The notes under the pieces are model-generated. The model searched no databases. It saw nothing but the letters and a program-made list of their open reading frames with translations, and had not been told where the DNA came from. This document shows, piece by piece, positions 7,533-9,078 of a DNA stretch of 9,078 bases (its first letter is position 1; each line of letters begins with the position of its first letter). This DNA comes from Tannerella sp. (GTDB taxonomy: Bacteria; Bacteroidota; Bacteroidia; Bacteroidales; Tannerellaceae): assembly GCA_031282485.1 (NCBI GenBank), contig JAITDQ010000206.1, positions 1 to 9,078 on the forward strand, read 5' to 3'. A program made the position numbers and the translations under genes.

Positions 7533-7555
7533 GGTTATTGAGCTTGTCGAAATAT
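7533..7555 (-). repeat. Right copy of the same repeat, inverted
   Basis: Reads GGTTATTGAGCTTGTCGAAA (then TAT) on the + strand, the inverted partner of 7403-7425, with 107 bases between the arms. The high identity compared with the degraded outer arms suggests either more recent origin or selection to keep the pair complementary. Confidence 0.75.
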
Positions 7556-7610
7556 CAGCCCTTATGATCCTTCAAACTGTTACATGTTAAAAATTTCGCA
7601 TCACTTATAG

Positions 7611-7640
7611 GTTGAATTTTATTTTCTTTAATTACCTTTG
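7611..7640 (+). promoter_or_regulatory. Bacteroidota promoter for mnmG
   Basis: TACCTTTG (7633-7640) fits the -7 consensus TAnnTTTG and is identical to the mutS -7 box. GTTG (7611-7614), 18 bases upstream, is one mismatch from the -33 TTTG. It would give a leader of roughly 20 bases before the ATG at 7665, so mnmG is probably transcribed independently of ybeY. The inverted-repeat element ends ten bases before the -33 box. Confidence 0.62.
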
Positions 7641-7664
7641 CGCCTGTAAATTGACATTTGGTAA

Positions 7665-9078
7665 ATGGAATTTGATTATGATGTTTTAGTAATAGGCGCC
7701 GGTCATGCCGGTTGCGAGGCGGCAACTGCGGCGGCGAATTTAGGTTCGCAGACTTTGCTTGTTACTATGGATATGAATAAGATTGCTCAGATGAGTTGTA
7801 ATCCGGCTGTTGGAGGTATTGCTAAGGGTCAGATTGTTCGTGAAATTGATGCAATGGGTGGTTATATGGGGGTTGTGACTGACAGTTCGGCTATACAGTT
7901 CAGAATGTTGAATCGCAGTAAAGGGCCTGCCATGTGGAGCCCGCGCGCCCAAAACGATCGTGTTCGGTTTATGAAGGAATGGCGCGGCGTGCTTGATCAG
8001 TTGTCGAATCTGTATATCTGGCAGGATACGGTGACCGAATTGCTCCTTGATCGGGCGGGGATGCGTGTCTTGGGAGTAAAAACGCTTCTGGGACTTGAAT
8101 TTAGAGCCTCGTCGGTCGTGCTTACGAACGGAACCTTTTTAAATGGATTGATGCATGTCGGACGTGTTCGGTTTAGTGGGGGACGTATTTCCGAACCCTC
8201 TTCCCATGGAATCACGGAACAGTTGGTTTCTTTCGGTATAAAATCGAGCCGGATGAAGACCGGTACACCTGTTCGTATAGACGGTCGCAGTATTCATTTC
8301 GACGAAACGACGGAGCAGCCCGGCGAGAACGATTTTCGTAAATTTTCTTATCTGGATACGGTTTCCCGTAAACTTAAATCATTAAGTTGCTGGACTTTAT
8401 ATACCAATGAGGCTTGTCATGAGGTTTTGCGGAAAGGTTTGCCCGATTCGCCTTTATATAATGGGCAGATAAAAAGTATCGGACCTCGGTATTGTCCCAG
8501 TATTGAAACCAAAATTGTTACATTTGCCGATAAATCGCAGCATCAGTTGTTTCTGGAACCGGAAGGCGAATCGACGAATGAATATTATCTGAACGGTTTT
8601 TCTTCATCATTGCCTTTTGATATTCAATTGAATGCGTTGAAACAAATACCTGCTTTCCGCGATGTTCGGCTTTATCGTCCCGGGTATGCTATCGAGTATG
8701 ATTTTTTTGATTCAACCCAGTTGTATCATACGCTGGAGTCAAAATATATCAAAAATCTTTTTTTCGCCGGACAGATTAATGGGACGACAGGTTATGAGGA
8801 AGCTGCCGGGCAGGGATTGGTTGCAGGTATAAATGCACACATAAACTGTCATGGCGGAAAGTCATTTGTGTTGGCGCGTGATGAATCATATATCGGCGTT
8901 TTGATTGACGATTTGGTAACGAAAGGAGTTGATGAGCCGTATCGCATGTTTACTTCGCGGGCGGAATATCGGATACTTCTTCGCCAGGATAATGCGGATA
9001 TGCGCCTGACGGAGAAGTCTTACGGTTTAGGTCTTGCCGGTGAGTATCGTTATAATTTACTTAAAGAAAAACGGCAAT
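7665..9078 (+). CDS. mnmG: tRNA uridine-5-carboxymethylaminomethyl(34) synthesis enzyme MnmG (3' end beyond window)
   Basis: FAD-binding partner of MnmE that installs the (carboxymethyl)aminomethyl group on wobble uridine 34 of certain tRNAs, needed for accurate decoding. The frame is open without interruption for 471 codons to the window edge; the family is about 620-630 residues, so roughly three quarters is present. The N-terminal dinucleotide-binding motif is VIGAGHAGCEAA (Gly11, Gly13, Gly16). MSCNPAVGGIAKG follows, with Cys45 matching a conserved Cys of the family. The signature GPRYCPSIETK has the other conserved Cys at residue 277; its usual Asp (SIEDK) is Thr here. The second signature, GQINGTTGYEEAAGQG, is intact, as is SRAEYRLLLRQDNAD-like sequence (here SRAEYRILLRQDNADMRLTE). 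The ATG at 7665 gives the canonical MEFDYDVLVIGAG start. The missing C-terminal domain would carry the MnmE and tRNA interaction surface. Confidence 0.97.
   Translation, partial: MEFDYDVLVIGAGHAGCEAATAAANLGSQTLLVTMDMNKIAQMSCNPAVGGIAKGQIVREIDAMGGYMGVVTDSSAIQFRMLNRSKGPAMWSPRAQNDRVRFMKEWRGVLDQLSNLYIWQDTVTELLLDRAGMRVLGVKTLLGLEFRASSVVLTNGTFLNGLMHVGRVRFSGGRISEPSSHGITEQLVSFGIKSSRMKTGTPVRIDGRSIHFDETTEQPGENDFRKFSYLDTVSRKLKSLSCWTLYTNEACHEVLRKGLPDSPLYNGQIKSIGPRYCPSIETKIVTFADKSQHQLFLEPEGESTNEYYLNGFSSSLPFDIQLNALKQIPAFRDVRLYRPGYAIEYDFFDSTQLYHTLESKYIKNLFFAGQINGTTGYEEAAGQGLVAGINAHINCHGGKSFVLARDESYIGVLIDDLVTKGVDEPYRMFTSRAEYRILLRQDNADMRLTEKSYGLGLAGEYRYNLLKEKRQ

Larger units (their letters stand above)
7312..7601. 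repeat. Imperfect ~290-bp inverted-repeat (palindromic, MITE- or BIME-like) element
   Basis: Several arm pairs lie nested around one centre. The outermost pair is ATGTGAAAT (7312-7320) against ATTTCGCAT (7593-7601), 8 of 9 matching. Next is TAACAGTTTTGAA (7331-7343) against TTCAAACTGTTA (7571-7582), differing by one T. Next ATCATTAG (7392-7399) pairs with the complement of CTTATGAT (7561-7568), one mismatch. Then comes the strongest pair, 7403-7425 against 7533-7555 (22 of 23), and a central pair 7454-7469 against 7490-7505 (15 of 16). The left arm carries about 48 extra bases (7344-7391). There is no protein gene inside; short open frames here are low-quality and unrelated to known families. 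No convincing target-site duplication is visible. It could be a miniature transposable element, a REP/BIME-type repeat or a structured RNA; copy number elsewhere in the genome would decide. Confidence 0.7.

Noticed and set aside
7353..7555. CRISPR-like array from the repeated hairpins
   Set aside because: The repeats are inverted, not direct, spacing is irregular, and there are no cas genes.
7339..7590. Open frames of 60-115 codons on both strands in the ybeY-mnmG gap
   Set aside because: They run across the inverted-repeat arms and hairpins, overlap one another on both strands and have no recognisable domains. Repeats like these create spurious frames. Only the last 40 codons of the minus-strand frame resemble a protein family.
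8499..8510. Thr in place of Asp in the MnmG signature (SIETK) as a loss-of-function change
   Set aside because: All surrounding signature residues and Cys277 are intact and the frame is open, so this looks like tolerated variation.

Overview
The window reads as chromosomal DNA from a member of the Bacteroidota, most likely order Bacteroidales. The protein sequences look like Bacteroidales versions of their families (the LolD stretch [14 protein letters not shown], YbeY with HGILHLCG, MutS with the GPNMAGKS P-loop). Three gene starts are preceded by the Bacteroidota promoter motif TAnnTTTG rather than E. coli-type boxes, and clear Shine-Dalgarno sequences are generally absent. All complete or partial protein genes lie on the + strand. 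The genus cannot be fixed from this evidence.

Layout. Positions 1-495 hold the 3' part of a LolD-type lipoprotein-export ABC ATPase, followed 11 bases later by a neurotransmitter:sodium-symporter-family transporter (507-1871). After a short gap with a promoter-like motif comes a membrane-anchored helix-hairpin-helix protein (1944-2744). A near-ideal Bacteroidota promoter (2765-2795) precedes mutS (2832-5453). mutS is followed closely by a fused SpmA-SpmB-like membrane protein (5499-6737), which overlaps ybeY (6734-7162) by ATGA. mutS, the Spm-like gene and ybeY probably form one transcription unit. The last gene is mnmG (from 7665), which runs off the window with 471 codons visible.

The only long non-coding stretch is 7163-7664. 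It is not empty. It holds a minus-strand fragment that looks like the C-terminal tail of an ISL3-type transposase (7185-7307). Abutting this is an imperfect inverted-repeat element of about 290 bases (7312-7601) built from nested concentric arms. Its best-conserved arm pair matches at 22 of 23 positions and contains the core TTTCGACARGCTCAATAACC. Several small GC-rich hairpins of the type GCCCTGAAAGGGC lie in its centre. It ends ten bases before the mnmG promoter. This is the most unusual part of the window.

The genes are mostly housekeeping: lipoprotein export, solute uptake, mismatch repair, rRNA maturation and tRNA wobble-uridine modification. I found no defence system, CRISPR array, phage gene or secondary-metabolite cluster. 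The best candidates for something under-described are the palindromic element and the Spm-like fusion protein in an organism not expected to sporulate.
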